Shown: one piece after another, positions 23,261 to 32,508 of the stretch
Numbering within the stretch: the first letter of the stretch is position 1
Layout of the letters: each line of letters starts with the position of its first letter
Assembly (NCBI RefSeq): GCF_031323975.1
Contig: NZ_JAVIWS010000001.1
Span: 806,001-870,000 of the forward strand
Reading direction: 5' to 3'
Length of the DNA: 64,000 bases
From: Escherichia ruysiae
GTDB taxonomy: Bacteria > Pseudomonadota > Gammaproteobacteria > Enterobacterales > Enterobacteriaceae
Made by a program: the position numbers and the translations under genes
Notes under the pieces: model-generated
The model's database searches: none
The model's input: only the letters and a program-made list of their open reading frames with translations
Told to the model about the DNA's origin: nothing

Positions 23261-23818
23261 TTAGAACAGTTCACTGTCCAATAATTCTGAAAATAATTTT
23301 GCTTCTTGATCTTTCTGCGATAATGCCAAGGTACTACTGCAGGAAGGCCAATCGATATTTAAAACAGGATCGTTATAAATAATTGCTTGCTGATGACCAG
23401 GAGCATAGTAGTTAGTCGTTTTATAAATAAACTCTGCTTCATCACTGGTCACCAAGAAACCATGAGCAAATCCTTCAGGAATCCATAATTGTCGTTTATT
23501 TTCTGCGGAAAGGGTTATCCCAAACCATTTTTTGAACGTTGGTGAATTTTTTCTAAGATCAACAGCAACATCAAATACCTGACCTACAACACATCGAACT
23601 AATTTAGCCTGTGCATACGGCGCTAATTGGTAATGCAACCCCCGTAGGACGCCTTTGCTAGATTTTGAATGATTATCCTGAACAAAATTTATGTGCCTGC
23701 CTATTGCCTTCTCAAATTCAACCTGATTATAACTCTCCATAAAAAATCCGCGTTCATCACTAAACACTTTTGGTTCTAGAACGATCAGATCTGGAATATC
23801 AGTTTTAAGAATATTCAT
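23261..23818 (-). CDS. rmlC: dTDP-4-dehydrorhamnose 3,5-epimerase
   Basis: 185-residue cupin epimerase for the third step of dTDP-L-rhamnose synthesis. Active-site motifs are visible: the opening ERGFFMESYN, the catalytic histidine in LRGLHYQ, and VDLRKNSPTFKKW. It is separated from rmlBDA by fdtA-fdtC-fdtB-wzx and a glycosyltransferase gene, whereas many O-antigen clusters keep rmlBDAC together. It supplies L-Rha with the three upstream rml genes. Confidence 0.95.
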   Translation of the reverse strand: MNILKTDIPDLIVLEPKVFSDERGFFMESYNQVEFEKAIGRHINFVQDNHSKSSKGVLRGLHYQLAPYAQAKLVRCVVGQVFDVAVDLRKNSPTFKKWFGITLSAENKRQLWIPEGFAHGFLVTSDEAEFIYKTTNYYAPGHQQAIIYNDPVLNIDWPSCSSTLALSQKDQEAKLFSELLDSELF

Positions 23819-23842
23819 ATTTTTCCCATCAACGTATAGTAT

Positions 23843-24892
23843 TTATTTATTTGCATTTGACAATAAATTATTGAACTTTTCGCCAACAATTTCCCAGCCA
23901 TATTTATTCAATACGGAAATATTCGATTGGATTTCTTTGCTTTTTTCTTCCTGGTCGAGACTGAGACAAAGATTAATTGCCTCACCAAGTTTGCAAGCAT
24001 CAAACTTGTCTAATTTAAGTACACTGTTAGTTTCAGTAAGTGGTGCATAATTTGAAATAACAAGACAGCCACAAGCCATTGCTTCAGCGCAAGGATAATG
24101 GAAAGCGCCATCTTCAATTAACCCAACAGCAATCATGATGTCATTGCTTCGATAAAAGGATGCTAATTCTGAATCAGATGTAATCGGAATAAAATTAACC
24201 TGGAACCCTGCAGAAACTAAACGCTCCTTATCAATTTCCCCTAAATATATTGCAATATTAATTATAATTCCAATTTTATTTTCCAGTGCACACAATACTG
24301 AAATAACTTCGCTAGTTCCTTTGTGCTTTTCTTTTCTACCAATAATCCCAATTGATGCGCAACCATTTAATAACTTATTTTTTGGTCTTGGATAGAAAAT
24401 ATTTAAATCTACTCCTGCGGGAACTATTCCTATAAAATCATCATATTTACGAGGAAGCAAATTAGGGCTATTTAATATTTTATTAAGTGGTAAACAATAT
24501 GTTAGACTCGCTATTAACTTCCATATTTTATTATCAAAAAAATTAGCCTCATACGCCTGAATATAATAAAATTTCTTGTGACGTTTGATTGGTAATAATG
24601 CAACAAGATAGGCAGTCAAATAAAAACTAGCAATTACCGCATCAGGTTTTAATTCTATACATTTACGCCAAAGATTATAGTACACTTTAATAATTCTAAA
24701 TATTTTTACGCGGTTTTGACTACTCTTACTTGTGACGATTTTTGCTGTGGTAGCATAATATGGTTTAGTTTTATTATCTGGAGCAACAAAACTTACATCA
24801 TGTCCATAACTCATCAATTCAGTTGCCAGCTTAGAAAGGACTCTTTCACCACCAGCCCTGCCAAAACCTAAGACAGGTATAATTATTTTCAA
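23843..24892 (-). CDS. GT4-family glycosyltransferase
   Basis: 349 residues, GT-B fold. N-terminal FGRAGGERVLSKLATEL is the acceptor-domain glycine loop, and IGIIGRKEKHKGTSEVI begins the donor domain. The EX7E-type motif lies in FHYPCAEAMACGCLVISNY. Sugar specificity is unknown; it may transfer Fuc3NAc or one of the rhamnoses. It lies between wzx and rmlC with small gaps, inside one long transcription unit. Confidence 0.83.
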   Translation of the reverse strand: MKIIIPVLGFGRAGGERVLSKLATELMSYGHDVSFVAPDNKTKPYYATTAKIVTSKSSQNRVKIFRIIKVYYNLWRKCIELKPDAVIASFYLTAYLVALLPIKRHKKFYYIQAYEANFFDNKIWKLIASLTYCLPLNKILNSPNLLPRKYDDFIGIVPAGVDLNIFYPRPKNKLLNGCASIGIIGRKEKHKGTSEVISVLCALENKIGIIINIAIYLGEIDKERLVSAGFQVNFIPITSDSELASFYRSNDIMIAVGLIEDGAFHYPCAEAMACGCLVISNYAPLTETNSVLKLDKFDACKLGEAINLCLSLDQEEKSKEIQSNISVLNKYGWEIVGEKFNNLLSNANK

Positions 24893-24908
24893 AATTCAAC
24901 CTCTGTTT

Positions 24909-26171
24909 TTAATTATTTCTTCTGACATTAATAAAATTAGTAAAAACAAATGCAAACAAAAAATATAAGCTATATGTAATGACATAACTTATGTTAGCAC
25001 CATGTACTCCATAATTTACAACAAAAATATAGGTAGTAATAATAAAGAGAATGGAAAAAAGCACTTCTGTGCTGATGAATAGTTTAGTATGCCCCTGGCT
25101 TTGAAGAGGGTATGCGTAAAGAAACCCAGCAATTTTTATTACATCCCCTACAAGTTGTAATAAAAATAATTCACGCGCAGAGCGAAACTCATCAGTAAAC
25201 AAAATTGTTATTACCAAATCGCGGAATAAATAGATACTCAGTGCCATGAATGAAGTAATAAATATTACATATAATATAGCACTATTTACTTCTTTTTTTA
25301 TAAGGAAACTTGTTTTTATAATTGTCAATCTTGGTAAAAAATATGTTGACAAAGCAATTGTCACAACACCGAGATAGACCTCGGATATCTTCCATACGGC
25401 CTGCCATTGCCCCGCATCCTCCCAACCAGTTTTAGCAATCAATATTTTTCTGATACACATCAATGCTACTGGCATGGAGATAACAGAAACCAGAGCCATA
25501 AGAGTGTAATGAATAATTTTTATAATTTTGTCTTTATCCGTTTTACCCCACCAATATTTAAACCTAAACCAAGATTTATTGAGACAAAATAAAATCAATA
25601 CAAGACCAGCAATAGCACTATTTATAGCTGTGGCAATCAATGCACCTTTAAGATTATAAGCTACAATCAACAAAATCATAAATATAGTAGAAATGAATAT
25701 AGAAAACATTCCAACTAATATATATTGTTTATAGAATTGTTGACCATTTAAAACTGAAGCGATTAATGTATTTAAAATTGAAAATGGCAATATACAACAT
25801 GCAAAAATGATTAACCATGAGTATTGCCCATTGCTAAAAAGTAGCTCGCTAATATTTTTTGATGAAAAAATAACAACAGGAATAATAAGCAAGAATAATA
25901 ACACCGTAACCTTTAAGCATGCGCGCCACCATGGCGCGCATGCTTCTTTTCCTTCTTGCCAATTTTCCGCAGTATATCGAACAAGGCCTGTGCTTACAGG
26001 AGCTGAGGTAGTACCTGCAACTATTGTGATTAAGCTTTGCACTTGACCAAGCATTGCGACCCCCGAAGGCCCTGTATAAATTGCTACTACCTTACCGATG
26101 ATAAAACCCGCAATCATTTTAATGAATGTATAGATGGCGGATAATATAGTTACCTGAAGAAATTTTTTCAT
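24909..26171 (-). CDS. wzx: O-unit flippase Wzx (WzxE-like)
   Basis: 420 residues, about 12 membrane helices, MATE/polysaccharide exporter superfamily. The N-terminus (FIKMIAGFIIGKVVAIYTGPSGVAMLGQ) resembles WzxE, the enterobacterial common antigen flippase, which moves a unit containing Fuc4NAc. It translocates undecaprenyl-PP-linked O units across the inner membrane. The ATG overlaps the fdtB stop by one base. The coding sequence contains a GC-rich inverted repeat (25915-25945), which encodes part of a cytosolic or periplasmic loop EACAPWWRACLK. Confidence 0.88.
   Translation of the reverse strand: MKKFLQVTILSAIYTFIKMIAGFIIGKVVAIYTGPSGVAMLGQVQSLITIVAGTTSAPVSTGLVRYTAENWQEGKEACAPWWRACLKVTVLLFLLIIPVVIFSSKNISELLFSNGQYSWLIIFACCILPFSILNTLIASVLNGQQFYKQYILVGMFSIFISTIFMILLIVAYNLKGALIATAINSAIAGLVLILFCLNKSWFRFKYWWGKTDKDKIIKIIHYTLMALVSVISMPVALMCIRKILIAKTGWEDAGQWQAVWKISEVYLGVVTIALSTYFLPRLTIIKTSFLIKKEVNSAILYVIFITSFMALSIYLFRDLVITILFTDEFRSARELFLLQLVGDVIKIAGFLYAYPLQSQGHTKLFISTEVLFSILFIITTYIFVVNYGVHGANISYVITYSLYFLFAFVFTNFINVRRNN
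25915..25945. repeat. Perfect inverted repeat with 13-bp arms inside wzx
   Basis: Arms AAGCATGCGCGCC (25915-25927) and GGCGCGCATGCTT (25933-25945) around ACCAT. The island is about 60 percent G+C in a strongly AT-rich gene and is fully coding. On the wzx strand no T run follows, so it is not a standard terminator. Confidence 0.95.
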
Positions 26172-27277
26172 TACTTGTAATCATTGACCATTTTGATTAC
26201 ATAATCGACATCATCTTCACTCATTACCGGGCTTATTGGCAAAGAAATTACTTCATCATGAATTTGCTCAGTAATTGGAAGGTTAAGACTGGACATATCC
26301 TGATATGCTTGCTGCTTATGGGGTGGCAATGGATAGTGAATTAAGGTTTGAATCCCCTTCTCTGATAAGTATGACTGGAATTTTTCGCGATTAGCGGTTC
26401 TTACTACAAATAAATGCCAAACGTGCGCACCTTGACTTTCGAACACTGGCAACATAATCGCAGGATTTTTTATTTCACGAATATATTTTTCAGCGATTCT
26501 TTGCCGAATCGCAGTATCTTCAGCTAATGTATGGAGTTTTACTCGCAATAAGGCTGCCTGCAATTCATCCAATCGACTATTCAATCCTTGATAAATATTT
26601 TCATATTTTTTATGTGACCCATAATTTCGCAAAGCCTTTATAGTAGAAGCTAATTCTGCATTATTTGTAGTAACAGCCCCCGCATCCCCCAAAGCTCCCA
26701 AGTTTTTTCCTGGATAAAAACTAAATCCGGCTGCATCCCCCCAAGCACCTGCTTTGCGACCATTACGTATTGCACCATGTGCTTGTGCACAATCTTCAAG
26801 AATCAAAAGATTATATTTTCTTGCGATTTCACTAATTTCTGGCATATTGCACAATAGACCATATAAGTGAACCGGTAAAATTGCTTTAGTTTTTTCCGTA
26901 ATGTAATTTTCAATTAAAGCAGGATTAATATTATAGGTTTCTATATCTGGTTCAACTAGAATAGGAACAAGTTTGTTCTCTGTTATAGCAAGAATAGAAG
27001 CAATATAAGTATTTGCTGGTACTAATACCTCGTCACCATCTTCTAGATAGCCGAGTTCTTTCCATGCTCGCAATACTAAGATCAAAGCATCAAGGCCATT
27101 TGCTACACCGATGCAATACTTAACTCCACAGTATTCTGCAAACTCTTTCTCGAACTGCTCAAGTTCTTCCCCCATAACATACCAACCAGAATTTAGCACT
27201 CGACTAAAAGCAGAGACTAATTCTTTGTGCTGTCGCTGGTTAATTGCATAAAGATCTAAAAAATCAATTTTATTCAT
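26171..27277 (-). CDS. fdtB: dTDP-3-oxo-sugar aminotransferase FdtB
   Basis: 368-residue PLP-dependent DegT/DnrJ/EryC1/StrS aminotransferase. The PLP lysine lies in [17 protein letters not shown]; upstream are [11 protein letters not shown] and the EDCAQAHGA aspartate motif. By family it adds the 3-amino group to dTDP-3-oxo-6-deoxyhexose, giving dTDP-3-amino-3,6-dideoxygalactose (or -glucose if the ketoisomerase is of the Qdt type). It overlaps fdtC by eight bases and wzx by one. Confidence 0.88.
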   Translation of the reverse strand: MNKIDFLDLYAINQRQHKELVSAFSRVLNSGWYVMGEELEQFEKEFAEYCGVKYCIGVANGLDALILVLRAWKELGYLEDGDEVLVPANTYIASILAITENKLVPILVEPDIETYNINPALIENYITEKTKAILPVHLYGLLCNMPEISEIARKYNLLILEDCAQAHGAIRNGRKAGAWGDAAGFSFYPGKNLGALGDAGAVTTNNAELASTIKALRNYGSHKKYENIYQGLNSRLDELQAALLRVKLHTLAEDTAIRQRIAEKYIREIKNPAIMLPVFESQGAHVWHLFVVRTANREKFQSYLSEKGIQTLIHYPLPPHKQQAYQDMSSLNLPITEQIHDEVISLPISPVMSEDDVDYVIKMVNDYK

Positions 27278-27737
27278 TATTCTCTACCCATTTAATAAAT
27301 CGAGCTGGATTACCTACTACGATTGCGCAAGGTGGTACATTTTGGGTTACGACACTGCCCGCACCAATGATTGCTTTTTCACCAATTTCAACTCCAGGCA
27401 GGATAGTTGCATTAGCGCCTATAGATGCTCCTTTGTGTATTATTGTTTGCAAAAATTCATCAGGATAGACTTTAGAACGTGGATACTTATCATTTGTAAA
27501 TGCCACACAAGGACCAATAAATACATCATCCTCTATTTTTACACCATCCCAAATATACACACCGCTTTTAACTGTGACATTATTACCAATCACAACATTA
27601 TTTTCAATCAAGGTATTTGCACAAATGTTGCAATTATTACCAATTACAGCACCTTTGAGTATCACGACAAACTGCCAGATAGTCGTTCCATCACCAATTG
27701 ATGTTGTCTGGACGTCACTTAACTTATGAATTTTCAA
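27270..27737 (-). CDS. fdtC: Left-handed beta-helix N-acetyltransferase FdtC
   Basis: 155 residues made almost entirely of hexapeptide repeats ([30 protein letters not shown]), the trimeric LbH acyl-CoA acetyltransferase fold. A catalytic-type histidine is not certain. By position between fdtA and fdtB it should acetylate the 3-amino group to yield dTDP-Fuc3NAc (or Qui3NAc). Its start overlaps fdtA by 14 bases. Confidence 0.86.
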   Translation of the reverse strand: MKIHKLSDVQTTSIGDGTTIWQFVVILKGAVIGNNCNICANTLIENNVVIGNNVTVKSGVYIWDGVKIEDDVFIGPCVAFTNDKYPRSKVYPDEFLQTIIHKGASIGANATILPGVEIGEKAIIGAGSVVTQNVPPCAIVVGNPARFIKWVENNE

Positions 27738-28134
27738 CTGAATTTACTCTTCTAATAAAATCATCGTAATTACGGATATAATCAGACTCTTTATAGTAAT
27801 CATCAGCAATTACAAGCAGCACACAATCATCGCTAAAATCATACATTTCATGCCATATATAAGGTTCTATCAGCAAGGCTATTGTTGGATCATTAAGTTC
27901 CACCTGCTTTGTTTCCTTACCATTATCCAGATGAAATTTACAAGCTCCCTTAACCACAATAGCCAACTGACGGGTAACCTTATGTGCATGAAATCCGCGT
28001 CTTACACCATTAAGTGTCTCGAGTATGTAATATATTCTTTTGACTTCGAAAGGTATATTCCTTTGCTCCTCAAGCGCAATTAATGCACCACGCTTATCCC
28101 CATGTTTTTCTAAAGAGATTAATTTAATATCCAT
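27724..28134 (-). CDS. fdtA: dTDP-6-deoxy-hexulose 3,4-ketoisomerase FdtA
   Basis: 136-residue single-domain cupin. The paired histidines of [16 protein letters not shown] form the active site, and the later [11 protein letters not shown] is family-typical. It isomerises dTDP-4-oxo-6-deoxyglucose (made by RmlB) to the 3-oxo sugar. FdtA (galacto, leading to Fuc3NAc) and QdtA (gluco, leading to Qui3NAc) differ subtly; I favour FdtA because Fuc3NAc occurs in several E. coli O antigens that also contain rhamnose, but the sequence alone does not prove the C4 configuration. Confidence 0.83.
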   Translation of the reverse strand: MDIKLISLEKHGDKRGALIALEEQRNIPFEVKRIYYILETLNGVRRGFHAHKVTRQLAIVVKGACKFHLDNGKETKQVELNDPTIALLIEPYIWHEMYDFSDDCVLLVIADDYYKESDYIRNYDDFIRRVNSVENS

Positions 28135-28151
28135 TATTGAGTTCCCACATG

Positions 28152-29027
28152 CTATTCGCTGATCATTTTCAGCAAATATTGACCATATTGATTTTTGACA
28201 AGCGGCTCGGCCAATATCTTCACCTGCTCTGCATCAATAAATCCTTTACGATAAGCAATTTCTTCCGGGCAAGAAACTTTCAACCCTTGACGCTCTTCAA
28301 TCGTTGCAATGAAGTTACTTGCTTCAATAAGGCTTTGATGCGTCCCTGTATCCAGCCACGCATAGCCACGCCCCATCATAGCAACAGACAAACGTCCTTG
28401 TTCCATATAAACGCGGTTAATATCGGTAATTTCCAGTTCACCACGCGCAGATGGTTTAAGGTTTTTCGCCATTTCTACAACGTCATTGTCATAGAAATAA
28501 AGTCCGGTTACAGCATAATTGCTTTTTGGCTCTAATGGTTTTTCTTCAAGACTAATTGCCGTACCGTTATTATCAAACTCCACGACACCATAACGTTCAG
28601 GATCATTAACGTGATAAGCAAATACCGTTGCACCGCTTTCTTTGTTAACAGCAGCTTCCATTAATTTCGGTAAGTCGTGTCCATAGAAGATATTATCGCC
28701 AAGCACGAGTGCACAATCATCACCACCAATAAAGTCTTCACCAATGATAAACGCTTGCGCCAGGCCATCCGGACTCGGTTGTACTTTATATTGTAGATTA
28801 AGCCCCCACTGGCTCCCGTCCCCCAACAATTGTTGGAAACGCGGCGTATCCTGTGGCGTACTGATAATAAGAATATCGCGAATACCCGCCAACATAAGTG
28901 TTGAAAGCGGATAATAAATCATCGGTTTATCATAAATCGGCAGAAGTTGTTTACTTACTGCCATCGTCACAGGATAAAGACGAGTGCCGGAACCACCAGC
29001 CAGAATAATACCTTTACGCGTTTTCAT
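28152..29027 (-). CDS. rmlA: Glucose-1-phosphate thymidylyltransferase
   Basis: 291 residues. The nucleotidyltransferase signature [11 protein letters not shown] is at residues 9-19, with catalytic residues in EKPLEPKSN and [10 protein letters not shown]. It makes dTDP-glucose, the shared precursor for both L-Rha and the 3-acetamido sugar, so feedback control here would affect both. Lies between rmlD and fdtA. Confidence 0.96.
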   Translation of the reverse strand: MKTRKGIILAGGSGTRLYPVTMAVSKQLLPIYDKPMIYYPLSTLMLAGIRDILIISTPQDTPRFQQLLGDGSQWGLNLQYKVQPSPDGLAQAFIIGEDFIGGDDCALVLGDNIFYGHDLPKLMEAAVNKESGATVFAYHVNDPERYGVVEFDNNGTAISLEEKPLEPKSNYAVTGLYFYDNDVVEMAKNLKPSARGELEITDINRVYMEQGRLSVAMMGRGYAWLDTGTHQSLIEASNFIATIEERQGLKVSCPEEIAYRKGFIDAEQVKILAEPLVKNQYGQYLLKMISE

Positions 29028-29085
29028 TTCACCATTCCTTTTAATTCATCCCGCTCTGGCATCATGAGCGAGATGCAAAAATTTG

Positions 29086-29985
29086 TTAAATTGCCGTAGT
29101 CGTAAATAATTCGTTGAGCATACGTTTCACGCCCACCTGCCAGTCAGGCAATACAAGCGCAAAGTTCTGCTGAAACTTTTCTGTATTGAGGCGAGAGTTA
29201 TGGGGACGACGGGCTGGTGTGGGATAGGCCGTTGTTGGCACGGCGTTGAGTTTGTTAAGAGCAAGGCTGATCCCTGCTTTGCGCGCTTCTTCAAATACCA
29301 GAGCAGCATAATCGTGCCAGGTTGTTGTACCGCCAGCAACCAGATGGTACAAACCAGCAACTTCTGGTTTGTTTACTGCCACGCGAATGGCATGAGCGGT
29401 GCAATCAGCCAGCAATTCAGCACCTGTTGGTGCGCCAAATTGATCGTTTATCACAGCCAACTCTTCGCGTTCTTTTGCCAGACGTAACATCGTTTTGGCA
29501 AAGTTATTTCCTTTACCAGCGTATACCCAGCTGGTACGGAAAATAAGATGCTTTGCGCAATGTTCTTGTAACGCTTTTTCCCCAGCTAGCTTGGTTTCAC
29601 CGTAGACATTTAGCGGTGCTGTTGCATCCGTTTCCAGCCATGGCGTGTCACCGTTGCCTGGGAAAACATAATCAGTGGAGTAGTGTATAACCCAGGCTCC
29701 GACTTCATTAGCTGCTTTTGCAATCGCTTCGACGCTTGTCGCGTTAAGTAATTGTGCGAAATCCGGTTCTGATTCCGCTTTGTCTACTGCAGTGTGAGCA
29801 GCCGCATTAACAATAACATCAGGGCGAATTTTTTTGACAGTTTCAGCCACACCTTCGGGGTTGCTGAAATCGCCACAGTAATCAGTGGAGTGAACATCAA
29901 GAGCAATCAGATTACCCAGCGGTGCCAGAGCACGTTGCAGTTCCCAACCCACCTGCCCTGTTTTGCCGAAAAGCAGGATATTCAT
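29086..29985 (-). CDS. rmlD: dTDP-4-dehydrorhamnose reductase
   Basis: 299 residues. NADPH-binding GKTGQVGWEL at the N-terminus, STDYVFPG and YGETKLAGE (YxxxK) in the catalytic region. Last step in dTDP-L-rhamnose synthesis. The start overlaps the rmlB stop by one base. Confidence 0.96.
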   Translation of the reverse strand: MNILLFGKTGQVGWELQRALAPLGNLIALDVHSTDYCGDFSNPEGVAETVKKIRPDVIVNAAAHTAVDKAESEPDFAQLLNATSVEAIAKAANEVGAWVIHYSTDYVFPGNGDTPWLETDATAPLNVYGETKLAGEKALQEHCAKHLIFRTSWVYAGKGNNFAKTMLRLAKEREELAVINDQFGAPTGAELLADCTAHAIRVAVNKPEVAGLYHLVAGGTTTWHDYAALVFEEARKAGISLALNKLNAVPTTAYPTPARRPHNSRLNTEKFQQNFALVLPDWQVGVKRMLNELFTTTAI

Positions 29986-31070
29986 TACTGGCGGCCCTCA
30001 TAGTTTTGTTCAATCCACGACTGATAAGCACCACTTTTCACATTCTCAACCCAATTTGTATTAGCCAGATACCATTCCACCGTTTTGCGAATACCGCTCT
30101 CAAACGTTTCTTGCGGTTTCCAGCCCAATTCGTGGTTAATTTTATCGGCATCGATTGCATAACGGCGATCATGCCCTGGACGATCAGCAACATAAGTAAT
30201 TTGCTCACGATAAGATTTCTCTTTCGGTACAATCTCATCCAGCAAATCACAAATTGTGAGCACTACATCGATGTTTTTCTTTTCGTTGTGTCCACCAATG
30301 TTATACGTTTCACCCGCTTTACCTTCGGTTACGACGGTATATAACGCACGAGCATGATCCTCTACATACAACCAGTCGCGAATTTGATCCCCATTGCCAT
30401 AAATAGGTAATGCCTTACCTTCCAGAGCATTCAGAATAACCAATGGAATAAGTTTTTCCGGGAAATGATAAGGACCATAATTGTTAGAGCAATTAGTCAC
30501 AATGGTCGGTAAACCATAAGTCCGCTTCCATGCGCGTACCAAATGATCGCTGGAAGCTTTAGAAGCAGAATACGGGCTACTTGGCGCGTAGGCTGTCGTT
30601 TCCGTAAATAGCGGTAACGCTTCGTTATTATTTACTTCATCCGGATGGGGTAAATCGCCATACACTTCATCAGTAGAAATATGATGAAAGCGGAAACTTT
30701 TTTTCTTTTCATCATTCAGAGCAGACCAGTAATTGCGCGCCGCTTCTAAAAGAACATATGTACCCACAATATTGGTTTCAATAAATGCCGCAGGGCCAGT
30801 TATTGAACGGTCAACGTGGCTCTCTGCCGCCAGGTGCATCACCGCGTCTGGCTGGTGCTGTGCGAAAATACGCGCCATAGCTACGGCATCGCAGATATCT
30901 GCATGCTCAAATGCATAACGTTCAGAATCAGAAACTTCAGCGAGTGATTCCAGGTTTCCGGCGTAAGTCAATTTATCGACATTAACAACACTGTCCTGCG
31001 TATTATTTATAATGTGACGAACTACAGCAGAGCCAATAAACCCTGCGCCACCAGTTACAAGTATCTTCAC
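29985..31070 (-). CDS. rmlB: dTDP-glucose 4,6-dehydratase
   Basis: 361 residues from a GTG start at 31070, giving [16 protein letters not shown]; the frame stays open upstream but the upstream residues do not fit the family. NAD-binding GGAGFIG, the catalytic STDEVYGD and [12 protein letters not shown] motifs are present. It produces dTDP-4-oxo-6-deoxyglucose, the branch point between RmlC/RmlD and FdtA. First gene of the O-antigen operon, about 75 bases after the ops element. Confidence 0.96.
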   Translation of the reverse strand: MKILVTGGAGFIGSAVVRHIINNTQDSVVNVDKLTYAGNLESLAEVSDSERYAFEHADICDAVAMARIFAQHQPDAVMHLAAESHVDRSITGPAAFIETNIVGTYVLLEAARNYWSALNDEKKKSFRFHHISTDEVYGDLPHPDEVNNNEALPLFTETTAYAPSSPYSASKASSDHLVRAWKRTYGLPTIVTNCSNNYGPYHFPEKLIPLVILNALEGKALPIYGNGDQIRDWLYVEDHARALYTVVTEGKAGETYNIGGHNEKKNIDVVLTICDLLDEIVPKEKSYREQITYVADRPGHDRRYAIDADKINHELGWKPQETFESGIRKTVEWYLANTNWVENVKSGAYQSWIEQNYEGRQ

Positions 31071-31144
31071 TTTTTTATTCCATATAGCTATAGAGCATGC
31101 TGTGAAATAGACTGCTCCAGAATTGATTAATAGAGGCATTAATG

Positions 31145-31183
31145 CACGCTACCGCCCCTGGCTTAACAGCTACCAGAGCACTG
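31145..31183 (-). promoter_or_regulatory. JUMPstart element with ops site, O-antigen operon
   Basis: The minus strand reads CAGTGCTCTGGTAGC... and ends in the 12-base ops sequence GGCGGTAGCGTG (31145-31156). RNA polymerase pauses at ops and recruits RfaH, which suppresses termination and polarity over long surface-polysaccharide operons. It is about 75 bases upstream of rmlB, in the correct orientation. Confidence 0.96.
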
Positions 31184-31340
31184 CGTGCATGACTACGATG
31201 TGACGAGCGTTACTCACTCGCGCAAAATCCGAAAAATTCAAACGCTAATTGTCTTACCAAACAGCCGTAGAAACAAGGAAAATCCTGGAAAAATTTGAAT
31301 AATATGAAGCAAGTAACTCCTTGTTTTTATACGCTTTATA

Positions 31341-31404
31341 AAAAACAACGGCAGGAAAATTCAATGCGCAAAACTTATGCTATGAATCTTCACTGCCGTT
31401 TTTA
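31341..31404 (-). terminator. Candidate terminator after galF
   Basis: AACGGCAG (31347-31354) and CTGCCGTT (31393-31400) form an eight-base stem with a long 38-base loop; on the minus strand it is followed by GTTTTTT. The long loop makes it weaker than typical, so partial read-through into the O-antigen operon is possible. Confidence 0.5.
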
Positions 31405-31440
31405 ATTTCTTACTGACCGACACTTCCTGTCAGATTTTCG

Positions 31441-32334
31441 TTATTCGCTTAACAGCTTCTCAATACCTTTACGGAACTTCGCCCCTTCTTTCAGGTTGCG
31501 TAGTCCATACTTCACAAACGCCTGCATATAACCCATTTTTTTACCACAGTCGTAGCTGTCACCAGTCATCAGCATTGCGTCAACGGACTGTTTTTTCGCC
31601 AGCTCAGCAATGGCATCAGTCAGCTGAATTCGTCCCCATGCACCAGGCTGAGTACGTTCCAGTTCCGGCCAAATATCGGCAGAAAGCACATAACGACCTA
31701 CGGCCATAATGTCTGAGTCCAGCGTCTGCGGCTGATCGGGTTTTTCGATAAATTCAACGATGCGGCTGACTTTACCTTCGCGATCCAACGGCTCTTTAGT
31801 CTGGATGACGGAGTATTCAGAGAGGTCACCCGGCATACGTTTTGCCAATACCTGACTGCGACCAGTTTCATTGAAGCGCGCAATCATTGCGGCAAGGTTG
31901 TAACGTAACGGATCGGCGCTGGCATCATCAATAACCACATCGGGTAGTACGACGACAAATGGATTATCACCAATAGCCGGCCGGGCACACAAAATGGAGT
32001 GGCCTAAACCTAATGGTTCGCCCTGACGCACGTTCATAATGGTCACACCCGGTGGGCAGATGGACTGCACTTCTGCCAGCAGCTGTCGCTTCACGCGCAG
32101 CTCAAGGAGAGATTCTAATTCATAAGAGGTGTCGAAGTGGTTTTCGACCGCGTTTTTAGACGCATGAGTTACCAGGAGGATTTCTTTGATTCCTGCAGCC
32201 ACAATCTCGTCAACAATGTACTGAATCATTGGCTTATCGACGATGGGTAGCATCTCTTTAGGAATCGCCTTAGTGGCAGGCAACATATGCATCCCAAGAC
32301 CCGCTACAGGAATAACTGCTTTTAAATTCGTCAT
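31441..32334 (-). CDS. galF: GalF, UDP-glucose pyrophosphorylase-like regulatory paralogue
   Basis: 297 residues, close paralogue of GalU. The signature loop reads [11 protein letters not shown] rather than GLGTRMLPATK, so the arginine that positions the nucleotide in active nucleotidyltransferases is replaced, consistent with the known low or absent activity of GalF. It is thought to modulate GalU and UDP-glucose supply. The frame opens at a GTG 12 bases upstream; the ATG at 32334 gives [10 protein letters not shown]. It separates the O-antigen and colanic acid clusters. Confidence 0.96.
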   Translation of the reverse strand: MTNLKAVIPVAGLGMHMLPATKAIPKEMLPIVDKPMIQYIVDEIVAAGIKEILLVTHASKNAVENHFDTSYELESLLELRVKRQLLAEVQSICPPGVTIMNVRQGEPLGLGHSILCARPAIGDNPFVVVLPDVVIDDASADPLRYNLAAMIARFNETGRSQVLAKRMPGDLSEYSVIQTKEPLDREGKVSRIVEFIEKPDQPQTLDSDIMAVGRYVLSADIWPELERTQPGAWGRIQLTDAIAELAKKQSVDAMLMTGDSYDCGKKMGYMQAFVKYGLRNLKEGAKFRKGIEKLLSE

Positions 32335-32508
32335 TATTTCATCCACCTGTAAAATGGTTGCTGAATTATAGCTTGTTCGATTTTTTTCGCCAGCATCAAT
32401 TACCCTGAATTGATTACTGATTTCCTTCCGATGTTACGCCGCTTTGTCCAGGATTGCAGTAGCGTTATTCTTAAGTATGGTGCCATTTTTCCAGGAATGG
32501 TCGCAAAT

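Larger units (their letters stand above)
31071..31440. other. Intergenic regulatory region between galF and rmlB
   Basis: 370 bases without a gene. It contains the JUMPstart/ops element (31145-31183), an AT-rich stretch and a candidate galF terminator. O-antigen promoters normally lie in this interval; I could not pick a single convincing -35/-10 pair. Confidence 0.75.
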
